64,000 bases of DNA, taken from positions 248,001-312,000 of the forward strand of contig DATCHW010000259.1 in the NCBI GenBank assembly GCA_036508135.1, in the 5' to 3' direction. This DNA is from DATCHW01 sp036508135 (lineage in GTDB: Bacteria > Bacteroidota > Ignavibacteria > Tepidaquicellales > Tepidaquicellaceae). Every line of letters starts with the position of its first letter. Position 1 is the first letter of the stretch. The position numbers and the translations under genes were made by a program. The notes under the pieces were generated by a model, which searched no databases, had not been told where the DNA came from, and saw nothing but the letters and a program-made list of their open reading frames with translations. Positions 27,528-37,263 of this stretch are shown piece after piece.

Positions 27528-28717
27528 TGACGATAACAAACGATAAAGAACTATTCGAATATATCAGGAATATTGATACCGGAAATATACCTGTTCTGAG
27601 TCAACTGTTAGAAAAATACAATTTCAGTTATATTACTTATAAAGAATTTCTGAATCTTTATGTATGCAAAAATAATCTGCTGATAATTGATGCCCGATCC
27701 GAGAAAGAATATAATGAATCTCATGTATATAATGCTCTAAATTTTCCTGTTTTTTCTGATCCAGAAAGACATAATGTAGGATTGATTTATAAAAAATACT
27801 CACAAAAAGCAGCTTTATATCTCGCTATTCAATATGCTGATCCTAAAATAAATGAACTTCGTAATTTTCTTTTTAAGAACAATGCTCAGAAAAATAACAT
27901 TATTGTATATTGCTGGAGAGGAGGAGGACGAAGTAAATACCTTTCGAAAATGATAACGGACTGCGGATATATGCCATTGATTATACGGGGAGGTTTCAAA
28001 TCTTTCAGAAGAACAGTTTATGATTATTTTTATACACAGGATTTTCCATACGATTTAATTGAAATTACCGGAAGCACAGGAACAGGTAAAACCGAACTCC
28101 TAAAATCCATATCTAATGATTTCCCAATTATTGACTTGGAGGATTCAGCAAAACACTATTCGTCTTTATTTGGTTTTATCCCATATAAGATAAAAAATAT
28201 TTTACCGGTTCAAAATCAAAGTGCTTTTGAAAACAACATTTACAGTTCAATTATGGAAAATAGAAAGATATTTTATAATCATTCCTGTTACATAGTTGAA
28301 AGTGAAAGTAAAAAGATTGGTGATTTTTTGATTCCTGAAAATCTTTATAAAGAAATTAATTCTGCAAAAAGTATTAAACTTGAATGCGGTATAGAGAACA
28401 GGGTTAAAAGAATAAAGGAGAACTATTTTGGAGTGAATAATGAAGGTATAGCTGAAATCGAAAAAATATTTAAGTTAAAAGAACGCTATTTTCGAAAAGA
28501 ACTTAGTAATAAAATATATGAATATCTTTTGATCGAACTAATTAAAGGAAATATTGATTGCTTTTCAGAAACGATGCTTCTGCAAATTTACGATAAAAAA
28601 TACAAAGATAAAGGAAAGGAACCGCTTTTAATTATTAATTCGGATGATATCCGGATAGCTGCTTCAGATCTGAAAGATTTTCTAAATTATTTTTTTCCTA
28701 TTGTTTCTCACCAATGA
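27527..28717 (+). CDS. mnmH: tRNA 2-selenouridine synthase (SelU)
   Basis: Replaces sulfur by selenium in the wobble 2-thiouridine of certain tRNAs, using selenophosphate. The N-terminal rhodanese domain (about 40-165) carries 'LIIDARSEKEY' and the catalytic C129 in 'YCWRGGGRS'. A P-loop domain follows with 'TGSTGTGKTEL' (P-loop about 182-189), consistent with the S-geranyl-intermediate mechanism. Length 396 is slightly longer than the E. coli enzyme. It is directly coupled to selD. Confidence 0.95.
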   Translation: MTITNDKELFEYIRNIDTGNIPVLSQLLEKYNFSYITYKEFLNLYVCKNNLLIIDARSEKEYNESHVYNALNFPVFSDPERHNVGLIYKKYSQKAALYLAIQYADPKINELRNFLFKNNAQKNNIIVYCWRGGGRSKYLSKMITDCGYMPLIIRGGFKSFRRTVYDYFYTQDFPYDLIEITGSTGTGKTELLKSISNDFPIIDLEDSAKHYSSLFGFIPYKIKNILPVQNQSAFENNIYSSIMENRKIFYNHSCYIVESESKKIGDFLIPENLYKEINSAKSIKLECGIENRVKRIKENYFGVNNEGIAEIEKIFKLKERYFRKELSNKIYEYLLIELIKGNIDCFSETMLLQIYDKKYKDKGKEPLLIINSDDIRIAASDLKDFLNYFFPIVSHQ

Positions 28718-28805
28718 AATTATCATTTATAATTACGAAGAAATAGATTTAATCATTAGTCAATAGGATTATTCTGCTTTTTAAAAACAAATAATACAAA
28801 GTCGT

Positions 28806-31800
28806 TTACAATCCAAATGCTTTTTCCATTATTTGTGTTTGTGTTTCAGTAAAGAGTTTGTATGAGCCAGGTGCAGGGCTTGAACTTTCTTTTCTGGATA
28901 TACATTCGATTTTATATTCACCTGCGAAATACTTGTTAAACTTAAGGTATAAATACTTCCATGCCCCCATATTTTCAGGTTCTTCCTGTACCCATTTTAT
29001 TGTTGGAATATTTTTATAACTTTTAAGAAAATTGCTTAATTTTAAATTATCGAATGGATATAATTGCTCGAGTCTTATTATTGCTGTATTCTGAATTTTA
29101 TTTTCAGTTCTGAATTTTAATAAATCATAATATATTTTACCGCTTGTTAAAATGATATTATTGATTTTTGCTTTATCTAAATTATCATCTAAAATTGTGT
29201 GAAATTCCCCGGTTGTGAATTCGCTTATAGATGATCGGGTTTCGGGATTCCTTAATAAACTTTTAGGTGTAAAAATAATCGAAGGTTTTCTGTCTTTTGA
29301 TTTCATCTGTTTTCTTAAAATATGAAAATATTGAACAGGAGTCGTTGGAATATTTACAGACATATTATTATCAGCGCAAAGTTCAAGAAATCTTTCAATT
29401 CTTGCACTAGAGTGTTCGGGACCCTGACCTTCCTGACCATGAGGAAGAAGCATAACAAGATTATTTGGAAGTTTCCATTTTGTATAAGAACTAACAATGA
29501 AATTATCTATTATCACTTGTGCTGCATTCGCAAAATCTCCAAATTGTGCTTCCCACATTACTAATGTTAAGGGATCGGAAACACTGTATCCAAATTCAAA
29601 TCCTAAAACAGCTGCTTCAGAGAGGAGGCTATCAAGAGGCTCTATTATTGCCTGACCTTCTTTTATTAAATTTAAAGGAATAATTTCCTTATCGTTGATG
29701 GAATCAGTAAATACTAAATGTCTCTGTGAGAATGTTCCTCTGGCACTATCCTGTCCACTTAATCTCACCCGAATATTTTCGAGTAGCAACGAACCAAATG
29801 CAAGTGCTTCAGCAAATGACCAATCGATAGAAGATTCATCTTTTAAATAATTTTTTCTGTATTCAACAAATTTCTTAAGTTTTGGATGGATGTTAAAGTC
29901 TGAAGGGAAATTCGTTAATCCTTTCACGATTAATGCCATCGATGTTTCTGATATATTTGTATTTTCATCGAGAATTAATTTATCAATTTCATCATTTGTT
30001 ATGGCTAACGGAACATCAAGAAATTCGTATTTATCTTCGTGAAGTTTAGTAAAATCTCCATCCAGCACTTTTTGAATTTTCTCTTCCATCTCAATTAATT
30101 CCTCATTTGATATGATTTTTTCATCAAGGAGCTTCTTTTCATATATAGATTTTACAGAAGCATGTTCTTTGATTAACCTATATAATACCGGTTGTGTGAA
30201 ACCCGGTTCGTCCGTTTCATTATGCCCTAATCTTCGGTAGCAGAATATATCAATGACAACATCTTTATTAAATTTCATTCGATACTCGTAAGCAAGTTTT
30301 GTTACCCACATTGCTGCTTCAGGATCATCACCGTTAACATGGAAAATCGGTGCCTGTACCATTTTTGCCACATCGGTTGCATAGACTGAAGAACGTGCAT
30401 CACTCGGCAGTGTTGTAAATCCAATTTGATTATTAATAATTATATGAATTGTACCGCCGGTTCTGTAACCAAAAAGCTGTGATAAATTGAGCGTCTCTGC
30501 TACAATTCCTTCGCCTGCAAATGCAGCGTCTCCGTGAAGCAGAACAGGGATTACTTTATTTTTTTCTTTATCTTTCATTCTGACCTGTTTTGCCCGTACA
30601 ATTCCTTCTACCACAGGATTTACAAACTCAAGATGAGAGGGGTTTGATGCGACTGACACTTTTATGCTATTTCCATTTATAGATATAAATTCACCTGCAG
30701 CCCCCAGGTGATATTTTACATCTCCGGAACCATGAGTCGTATTTGGGTCTAAAAATTCCTCAAACTCAGAAAATATTTTATGCATCGGCTTTCCGATTAT
30801 ATTTGCAAGTACGTTTAACCTGCCTCTATGTGACATACCTAACATCACTTCAACGACATTTTCATCAGCTGCTTCCTGCAACAGATAATCTACGACAGGA
30901 ATTACCGTTTCCGAGCCTTCAAGAGAAAACCTTTTGTGTCCTAAATATTTTTTATCAATAAACTTTTCAAAGTTTTCAGCCTGTATAAGTTTGAATAAAA
31001 CATGTTTTTTAATTCTTGAATTAAACATAGGACTATTTCGAATAGATTCCATATTGCTTTGTAACCAGTGTTTTTCTTCCGGATCCTGGATGTGACGATA
31101 CTCAACTCCAATATTATCACAATATGTTTTATGAAGCATTTCAAGAATGTCGCGGAGTTTTGCAGAACGGACACCCCCAATTCCATCTGTGATAAACTGT
31201 CTGTCATAATCCCACACAGTTAATCCATAGTGAGAAGGATCAAGTTCTGGATGATATTGCGCCTTTGGATGCAGAGGGTCTAGGTTTGCGAGCAGATGCC
31301 CCCTAACTCTATACATATTAATCATTTGAATAACTTTTGCATGCTTTTCGATTTCTTCTATGTTATTAAGTTTATCAAAATCTTCTGCATTTTTGTCCTC
31401 TGCCCATACTACTGGTTTCAGAGGTATTTTTAAATCTGAAAATATTTCTTCATAAAATTCGTTTTCACCATTTATTAATTCACTGATTTTTTTCAGAAAC
31501 ATTCCTGACTCTGCACCCTGTATTATTCTATGATCATATGTACTCGTAATATTCATCACCTTGCTGATTCCAAGTTTTGAAATTACATCTTTAGCTGCAG
31601 CCTGAAAACCCGTGGGAAAATCTATCGCCCCTGTCGCAATTATCGTTCCCTGCCCTACCATTAACCTTGGATTTGAAGATGCAGTACCTATCTTCCCGGG
31701 ATTTGTCAGAGAAATTGTTGTTCCAAGAAAATCCGCCACTTCAATCTTGTTTTTTCTCGAACGATCTATAATATCATTGTATGCGTCAAAATACTGCTTA

Positions 31801-32408
31801 AAGTTCATTTCACTCGATTTCTTAATATTAGGGACAATAAGTGAACGGCTGCCATCTTTTTTTTCAATATCAATCGCAAGTCCGATATTCACATCAGATT
31901 TTTTTATAACGAAAGGTTCCCCTTCAATTGTGCTGAACGAATAATTCATAACCGGAAATTTCTTAAGTGCTTTGACTATTGCCCACCCTATAATATGAGT
32001 ATAAGATATTTTCTTACTTCTGATTTTTTCAAAATGCTGATTAACTATTCGTCTGTTTTCTTCAAGAACCTTGACAGGAATCGTACGTAATGAAGTTGCT
32101 ATTGGTATGGAAAGACTCGTATTCATATTTTCTATTATCCGTGCTCCCGAGCCTCTTATAGGAGAAGCTTCTTCATTTTCACTAATAGCAGGATATTCTA
32201 ACTCTTTATTATGTGTTTCTTTTAATTCTACCTTATCGATTCCTTTTTTTAAACCGATATTGATAGAGTGGAAAAATTTTTGCCAATCAGTTGATACACT
32301 ATCCGGGTTTTCTGAAAAATTGTCAAGCAAATCCAGAACAAACCATGTATTTACTCCGAACTCTGATAATTTTTCTCTTTGTTGAACATTTAGTTCATCT
32401 AATTTCAT
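28806..32408 (-). CDS. kgd: Multifunctional 2-oxoglutarate dehydrogenase (fused E2-E1, Kgd type)
   Basis: Single chain combining the succinyltransferase catalytic domain (E2o) and thiamine dehydrogenase (E1o) of the 2-oxoglutarate dehydrogenase reaction in the TCA cycle. Order: an E1-type N-terminal helix with 'EFGVNTWFVLDLLDNF' (about 17-32), an E2 domain at about 95-315 ending in 'STYDHRIIQGAESG' with H293, and the E1 domain from about 360. The latter has 'SHRGRLNVLANIIGKP', thiamine-binding 'HGDAAFAGEGIVAETLNL' with 'INNQIGFTT', and 'LPHGQEGQGPEHSSAR'. There is no lipoyl domain, so a lipoyl carrier must be supplied by another protein. The architecture is best known from actinobacterial Kgd but also occurs in Bacteroidota. 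It is 1200 residues long. Confidence 0.95.
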   Translation of the reverse strand: MKLDELNVQQREKLSEFGVNTWFVLDLLDNFSENPDSVSTDWQKFFHSINIGLKKGIDKVELKETHNKELEYPAISENEEASPIRGSGARIIENMNTSLSIPIATSLRTIPVKVLEENRRIVNQHFEKIRSKKISYTHIIGWAIVKALKKFPVMNYSFSTIEGEPFVIKKSDVNIGLAIDIEKKDGSRSLIVPNIKKSSEMNFKQYFDAYNDIIDRSRKNKIEVADFLGTTISLTNPGKIGTASSNPRLMVGQGTIIATGAIDFPTGFQAAAKDVISKLGISKVMNITSTYDHRIIQGAESGMFLKKISELINGENEFYEEIFSDLKIPLKPVVWAEDKNAEDFDKLNNIEEIEKHAKVIQMINMYRVRGHLLANLDPLHPKAQYHPELDPSHYGLTVWDYDRQFITDGIGGVRSAKLRDILEMLHKTYCDNIGVEYRHIQDPEEKHWLQSNMESIRNSPMFNSRIKKHVLFKLIQAENFEKFIDKKYLGHKRFSLEGSETVIPVVDYLLQEAADENVVEVMLGMSHRGRLNVLANIIGKPMHKIFSEFEEFLDPNTTHGSGDVKYHLGAAGEFISINGNSIKVSVASNPSHLEFVNPVVEGIVRAKQVRMKDKEKNKVIPVLLHGDAAFAGEGIVAETLNLSQLFGYRTGGTIHIIINNQIGFTTLPSDARSSVYATDVAKMVQAPIFHVNGDDPEAAMWVTKLAYEYRMKFNKDVVIDIFCYRRLGHNETDEPGFTQPVLYRLIKEHASVKSIYEKKLLDEKIISNEELIEMEEKIQKVLDGDFTKLHEDKYEFLDVPLAITNDEIDKLILDENTNISETSMALIVKGLTNFPSDFNIHPKLKKFVEYRKNYLKDESSIDWSFAEALAFGSLLLENIRVRLSGQDSARGTFSQRHLVFTDSINDKEIIPLNLIKEGQAIIEPLDSLLSEAAVLGFEFGYSVSDPLTLVMWEAQFGDFANAAQVIIDNFIVSSYTKWKLPNNLVMLLPHGQEGQGPEHSSARIERFLELCADNNMSVNIPTTPVQYFHILRKQMKSKDRKPSIIFTPKSLLRNPETRSSISEFTTGEFHTILDDNLDKAKINNIILTSGKIYYDLLKFRTENKIQNTAIIRLEQLYPFDNLKLSNFLKSYKNIPTIKWVQEEPENMGAWKYLYLKFNKYFAGEYKIECISRKESSSPAPGSYKLFTETQTQIMEKAFGL

Positions 32409-32641
32409 ATTGTTTTAAGACTGTTATTAAGTTCTATCATATTAATATAACAAAAATTAGCTCAAAAAAATTAGTCTATTTGAAATAATAACAAAATTTT
32501 AATAACCGTATTGTAAAAAGTTACAAATACCTTTTCGTATTTTTATTACCTGAATATTCTTAATTTTCGATATTATTTTTCCTTATCATTTTATTCATAT
32601 TTTTAATATCTTTAAAACATTGAAAATTATAATTTAAATGA
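32409..32641. other. Divergent intergenic region kgd / P-loop gene
   Basis: A very AT-rich 233-base spacer between two divergent starts, so it should hold both promoters. I find no exact TAnnTTTG with a well-placed TTG on either strand, and no stable hairpin, tRNA or riboswitch-like fold. Confidence 0.5.
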
Positions 32642-33364
32642 ATGAATAACATATTCAAAACGATTATTTTGCTCGGAAGACCAGCATCCGGAAAATCTGA
32701 AGTAATTAATTTTCTTAAAAATTCTAAGTCTGAAGTTAGATCTGATAAATTTCATGTTGGAAAAATTATAGAAATTGATGATTTTCCTATGCTTTGGACC
32801 TGGTTTGAAGAAGATGATATTCTTGAAAAAGTTTTTAAAAAACCAAGACTTCACTCTTCCTCAGACGGATATTTTCTCCATGAATACTTCTGGCATTTAT
32901 TAATTGAAAGAATTTGTTTCGACTATAAGAAAAGTATAAGAGATATGAAAGATGAAAACGATAAGATAACGAGATTAATTGAATTCTCACGTGGTTCAGA
33001 ACATGGTGGCTATAAAATCGCTTTTTCGCATTTATCTAAAGAACTACTTGAAGAAGCTGTAATAATATATGTGAATGTTCCTTTTGAAGAATCACTAAGA
33101 AAAAACAGAAAAAGATTCAATCCCGAGAAACCTGATAGTATTCTCGAACATGGATTACCTGATAGTAAACTAGAAAGAATGTATAAATTAGTTGACTGGG
33201 AAGATGTTACAAAAGGAACAACCACTTATATTAATATTAATGGAATTGATGTTCCTTATGTAGTATTTGAAAATATGCCCTCAAAAACAGACGACCAGGC
33301 ACTATTAGAACCGGCACTATATGATGTAACTACAAGACTCTGGAATATTTATTCAAAAAAGTAA
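32642..33364 (+). CDS. Uncharacterised P-loop NTPase/kinase-like protein
   Basis: Not assignable to a named enzyme. A Walker A motif GRPASGKS (12-19) follows the first strand, as in small-molecule and nucleoside kinases. 'IIYVNVPFEESLRKNRKRF' (about 146-164) resembles the strand-plus-arginine-rich lid of that fold, where the arginines contact phosphates. In between lies a less familiar segment rich in aromatics and acids ('FPMLWTWFEEDDILEK', 'EYFWHLLIERI'). There is no signal peptide or membrane segment. It is monocistronic, with a terminator just behind it. It could phosphorylate a metabolite or nucleotide; the substrate cannot be read from the sequence. Confidence 0.75.
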   Translation: MNNIFKTIILLGRPASGKSEVINFLKNSKSEVRSDKFHVGKIIEIDDFPMLWTWFEEDDILEKVFKKPRLHSSSDGYFLHEYFWHLLIERICFDYKKSIRDMKDENDKITRLIEFSRGSEHGGYKIAFSHLSKELLEEAVIIYVNVPFEESLRKNRKRFNPEKPDSILEHGLPDSKLERMYKLVDWEDVTKGTTTYININGIDVPYVVFENMPSKTDDQALLEPALYDVTTRLWNIYSKK

Positions 33365-33396
33365 TTCAGTTTTAGATATTTCTATGTGGATAATAA

Positions 33397-33428
33397 AAAA
33401 GGCTGACTTTTTAATAAGTCAGCCTTTT
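33397..33428. terminator. Bidirectional intrinsic terminator
   Basis: A perfect 13-bp inverted repeat (33397-33409 and 33416-33428, arm AAAAGGCTGACTT) with a 6-base loop. It is flanked by A's on one side and T's on the other, between the converging P-loop gene and the EF-G2-like gene. Confidence 0.9.
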
Positions 33429-33451
33429 CTTTAAATATAAAATATATATTA

Positions 33452-35557
33452 TTACTGATTTTCAGCTTTTTGTTTTTCGTAATCCGCAATAATTTTTATT
33501 TCAACTTCTTTTGGTACGTCTTCATAATGCGACATTTCCCGAGTATAATTACCGCGACCCTGTGTAAGTGAACGAAGTTTTGGAGAATATCCTGCCATTT
33601 CTGATAGCGGCATCTGGCATTTGATAACCTGAAGCCTTCCATCTGCTTCCATGCCGATAATTCTTCCTCTTCTTGAAGAAATATCACCTGATACCGCACC
33701 CATAAACTCTTCGGGAAAAGATACTGCAACATTATAAATTGGTTCAAGAATCACAGGATTTGCTTCTTTGAATCCTTTTTTAAAAGCCATTGAACCTGCA
33801 AGTTTAAATGAATTTTCGTCTGAGTCAACATCATGGAACTTACCATCAAATAATGTAACTTTAACATCAACTACCTTACATCCAACAATAACTCCCGACT
33901 TTATAGTTTCAATAATGCCCTTTTCAACTGCGGGAATAAATCTTCCCGGGATAGCACCACCAACAATAGCATTTACGAACTCAAATCCTTGACCTCTTGG
34001 TTGAGGTTCAACTTTTATAAAAACATGCCCAAATTGTCCTTTACCGCCTGATTGCTTTTTATGCTTATATTCAACATTTGCAGCAATAGAGCGTATTGTT
34101 TCTCGATAAGGGATTTTTGGCTCGGCTACATCAACTTCAAGACCAAACTTGTTTTTCATTCTATTCAGAATTGTGTTAATGTGAATTTCACCCTGCCCGC
34201 TTATTATTGTCTGACTTGTTTCACCATTATATCTAACGATGAAAGTAGGGTCTTCTTCATGAAGAGAGTGCAAAGATGTAGCAATTTTGTCTTCTTCACC
34301 TTTACGTTTCGGAAGAATTGCCAAAGTCATATTCGGTTGAGGGAAATTTATTTTGTGGAATTGAATATTCAAATTTTTCAAACATAATGTATTATTTGTG
34401 TGAGTATCTTTTAATTTTACAACTCCTGCAATATCACCACAAATCACCTCATCCATTTCTTTTCTGTCTTTTCCGTTCATTGAGTAACACTGCGATATTC
34501 TTTCTGATTTACTGTTTGCTGCATTCAATAAATCCATACCTGCATTTATTTTCCCTGAGTAAACACGAAAGAAAGAAAGTTCACCTACATTTCGTTCAGA
34601 CATGGTTTTGAAAACGAATAAAGCAGGGTCTCCTTCGGGATTGCATTTTATTTCAATTTCTGAATCACCTTTCATTGCTTTTTCCGCTGGAACATCCTTA
34701 GGTGATGCTGCATAATCCGAAATGAAATCAAGTATTGGTCTTATTCCGATATTATCTTTTGCTGATGCACAGAATACTGGGAATAATTTTCTTTCTTTCA
34801 TTCCTTTATTCAAACCTAAATGAATTTCTTCTTCTGTCAGATTTGCTCCTTCTTCAAAAAATCTTTCCAATAACTGTTCATCTTCTTCTGCAATTGTTTC
34901 TATCAGCTTCTGATGATATTCCTTTGCTTTTTCTTCAAGTTCTTTTGGAATATCGGAAACAGTAAATTCACCCTTACCGTCTGAATTGAATTTTATCATC
35001 TTCATTTTTGCGACATCGATTACAGAATTAAAACCATTACCCTCATTTACCGGAAACTGAATGACTGCAACTTCAGAACCAAAACTTTCCTTTATTTGAT
35101 TAAGAGTATGTTCAAAATTTGAGTTCTCAGAATCCAATTTATTAACGACAAAAAGGATATTGTTTCCGATTTCCTTTGTATATTTAAATACCGCTTCTGT
35201 TCCCACTTCTACGCTTTTGAAAGCATCCACTAAAATAACAGCCGTATCTGTTACTCTCAGAGAAGACTTTACATCACCAAGAAAATCCATATAACCGGGA
35301 GTATCAATAATGTTAAGTTTTATTTTTTCTCCTTTTGAATTTTTCCAAAAGGCATTTAAAAGTGAAGAATTGATAGAGATTTGTTTTTCAATTTCATCCT
35401 TGTGATAGTCACTTATTGTATTCCCTTCTTCTATTTTACCAAATCGGTTCGTAACACCAGCAGCATATAATATTCCTTCAGAAAATATAGTTTTACCGCA
35501 TCCACCATGTCCAATTACCGAAAAATTTCTAATTTGATCCGACTTATAATCTGCCAT
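33452..35557 (-). CDS. Elongation factor G-like GTPase (EF-G2 type)
   Basis: Translational GTPase with the full EF-G domain layout in 701 residues. G1 is GHGGCGKT (16-23), G3 is DTPG (85-88) and G4 is NKLD (139-142), followed by the EF-G domains II-V. The domain IV region includes 'KQSGGKGQFGHVFIKVEP' and domain V 'RRGRIIGMEADGRLQVI'. In canonical EF-G, switch I reads RGITI; here the matching segment is 'EIEKQISIN', lacking the Arg-Gly and with Ser for the Mg-binding Thr. That and overall divergence place it in the accessory EF-G2 group rather than main FusA. It is not in a str operon (no rpsL, rpsG or tuf). Its cellular role is not established. Confidence 0.88.
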   Translation of the reverse strand: MADYKSDQIRNFSVIGHGGCGKTIFSEGILYAAGVTNRFGKIEEGNTISDYHKDEIEKQISINSSLLNAFWKNSKGEKIKLNIIDTPGYMDFLGDVKSSLRVTDTAVILVDAFKSVEVGTEAVFKYTKEIGNNILFVVNKLDSENSNFEHTLNQIKESFGSEVAVIQFPVNEGNGFNSVIDVAKMKMIKFNSDGKGEFTVSDIPKELEEKAKEYHQKLIETIAEEDEQLLERFFEEGANLTEEEIHLGLNKGMKERKLFPVFCASAKDNIGIRPILDFISDYAASPKDVPAEKAMKGDSEIEIKCNPEGDPALFVFKTMSERNVGELSFFRVYSGKINAGMDLLNAANSKSERISQCYSMNGKDRKEMDEVICGDIAGVVKLKDTHTNNTLCLKNLNIQFHKINFPQPNMTLAILPKRKGEEDKIATSLHSLHEEDPTFIVRYNGETSQTIISGQGEIHINTILNRMKNKFGLEVDVAEPKIPYRETIRSIAANVEYKHKKQSGGKGQFGHVFIKVEPQPRGQGFEFVNAIVGGAIPGRFIPAVEKGIIETIKSGVIVGCKVVDVKVTLFDGKFHDVDSDENSFKLAGSMAFKKGFKEANPVILEPIYNVAVSFPEEFMGAVSGDISSRRGRIIGMEADGRLQVIKCQMPLSEMAGYSPKLRSLTQGRGNYTREMSHYEDVPKEVEIKIIADYEKQKAENQ

Positions 35558-35564
35558 TTAATTT

Positions 35565-35571
35565 TCTCCTC
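35565..35571 (-). promoter_or_regulatory. Shine-Dalgarno site of the EF-G2-like gene
   Basis: GAGGAGA on the minus strand, with the AGGAG core eight bases before the ATG at 35557. It is one of the few strong ribosome-binding sites in the window and supports this start. Confidence 0.7.
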
Positions 35572-35718
35572 AATAAAGGTATGTTTATTTAAAAAATAAT
35601 TTATTTGCTGAATTTAAATCAATATTAAAGATAATATTCTTAATACTTATTTTAAAGTTACTTTATAAAGATATTTAAATTTATTATATTTTTAAAAGTT
35701 AATAAAAATAGCAGGAAA

Positions 35719-36285
35719 ATGCCTGAAAGACTTCCCATAACAACATATGGAATGGAAATTTTAAAGAAAAAATCTCTTCCGGTAAAAAAAATTGATAATA
35801 CAATAATTACTCTGGTAGAAAACATGTTTTTTACCATGAGAAATGGTGATGGAATAGGTTTAGCTGCTCCACAGGTTAATCAGAATCTAGAAATTGCTAT
35901 AGTTGATATCTCCTGCATCGAAAAACACAAAGACTCTAAACCTTTGTTAATGATTAATCCTAAAATTGAAGATATTCACGGCGAAATTGTAATGTCTGAA
36001 GGTTGCTTAAGTATTCCTGAAGTAAGAGCAGATGTGTTAAGACCGGAACAGATATTTCTAAAATATTATGATCTTAGTATGAATGAGATCAAGCAGGAGT
36101 ATAACGATTTAATGGCAAGAGTTATACAACATGAAATAGATCATTTGAACGGAATATTATTTATTGATCATCTCGAAAAAGACGAACGAAAGAAAATAAA
36201 AAAGCAATTATCTGACATTAGAAAAGGAAAAGTTAACGCTGATTATCCTCTGCACATTTATTCTGATGATTTCCACGGATATTAA
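35719..36285 (+). CDS. def: Peptide deformylase
   Basis: Iron/zinc enzyme that removes the formyl group from new N-termini. All three motifs are present: 'GDGIGLAAPQV' (motif 1), 'EGCLSIPEVRADV' with metal ligand C96 (motif 2), and 'QHEIDHLNG' with H138, E139 and H142 (motif 3). It has 188 residues. A short AGGA lies four bases ahead of the ATG. It is followed by fmt, its functional counterpart, after 39 bases. Confidence 0.97.
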   Translation: MPERLPITTYGMEILKKKSLPVKKIDNTIITLVENMFFTMRNGDGIGLAAPQVNQNLEIAIVDISCIEKHKDSKPLLMINPKIEDIHGEIVMSEGCLSIPEVRADVLRPEQIFLKYYDLSMNEIKQEYNDLMARVIQHEIDHLNGILFIDHLEKDERKKIKKQLSDIRKGKVNADYPLHIYSDDFHGY

Positions 36286-36324
36286 TAATTTATACCTTTC
36301 CAGGAAGTTGAATTAGATAATAAA

Positions 36325-37248
36325 ATGAAAATTATATTCATGGGAACTCCTGATTTTGCGGTTCCCTCTTTAAAAGCAATTTTAGAAAAAGGGTTTGATG
36401 TATCATCTGTGGTAACCGTTCCCGACAGAAAAATAGGGAGAGGTTTAAAACTTACCTTTTGTCCGGTAAAAGAATTTGCGATTGAAAATGAACTTAAATT
36501 ATTACAACCGGATAATCTTAAAGATCCCTTATTTATAGATAACATAACGAATCAAAATCCGGATCTGATAATTGTAGTTGCATTCAGAATTCTTCCGGAA
36601 AATATATTCAGTATTCCAAAATTCGGTACAATTAATTTACATGCATCTTTACTGCCAAAGTATAGAGGAGCTGCTCCTATAAATTGGGCAATAATAAATG
36701 GCGAGAAGGAGACAGGACTTACAACCTTTTTTATAAATGAAAAAGTTGATACAGGAAATATCATCTTGCAGAAAAAGGTTTCTATTTTCGATGAAGAATG
36801 TTTCGGCGAATTATACCGTAGGCTTTCTACCATAGGAGCTGAATTACTGATTAGTACAATTAATTTGATTACAGAAAATAATTATGGTTTATCAATGCAG
36901 GATGAATTATTATCAACTCCTGCTCCTAAAATATTTAAAGAAAATTGCAAAATAGACTGGGATCAAGAAGCTGTAAAAATTCATAACCTTATCAGAGGAC
37001 TTTCGCCGTATCCGGCAGCATTTTGTTACTATAAAGATCAGAACTTAAAAATTTTTAAAACTAATATATCTGGAATAAATTCAGAGTCTGAACCGGGCAA
37101 ATTATTAATCATCAGCAGAAATCTTTATGTTAACACAAAAGACTATTTATTGGAGATTCTGGAATTACAACTAGAAGGGAAGAAAAAGATAAAGTCATCT
37201 GAGTTTATCAACTCTATTCCAAAAAACAAAGATATTGTTTTATCTTAA
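36325..37248 (+). CDS. fmt: Methionyl-tRNA formyltransferase
   Basis: Formylates initiator Met-tRNA with 10-formyl-THF. The N-terminal formyltransferase domain has 'FMGTPDFAVPSLKAI', the catalytic N104 and H106 in 'INLHASLLPKYRGAAPINWA' and D142 in 'EKVDTGNIIL'. The C-terminal OB-like domain covers about 205-305 and includes 'IRGLSPYPAAF', the tRNA-binding linker. It is 307 residues, in an operon with def. Confidence 0.97.
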   Translation: MKIIFMGTPDFAVPSLKAILEKGFDVSSVVTVPDRKIGRGLKLTFCPVKEFAIENELKLLQPDNLKDPLFIDNITNQNPDLIIVVAFRILPENIFSIPKFGTINLHASLLPKYRGAAPINWAIINGEKETGLTTFFINEKVDTGNIILQKKVSIFDEECFGELYRRLSTIGAELLISTINLITENNYGLSMQDELLSTPAPKIFKENCKIDWDQEAVKIHNLIRGLSPYPAAFCYYKDQNLKIFKTNISGINSESEPGKLLIISRNLYVNTKDYLLEILELQLEGKKKIKSSEFINSIPKNKDIVLS

Positions 37249-37263
37249 ACATTAACAATAATA

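Noticed and set aside
32409..32641. Possible tRNA, riboswitch or CRISPR in the larger spacers.
   Set aside because: All spacers are uniformly AT-rich with no cloverleaf-like GC arms, no conserved fold and no repeated units.
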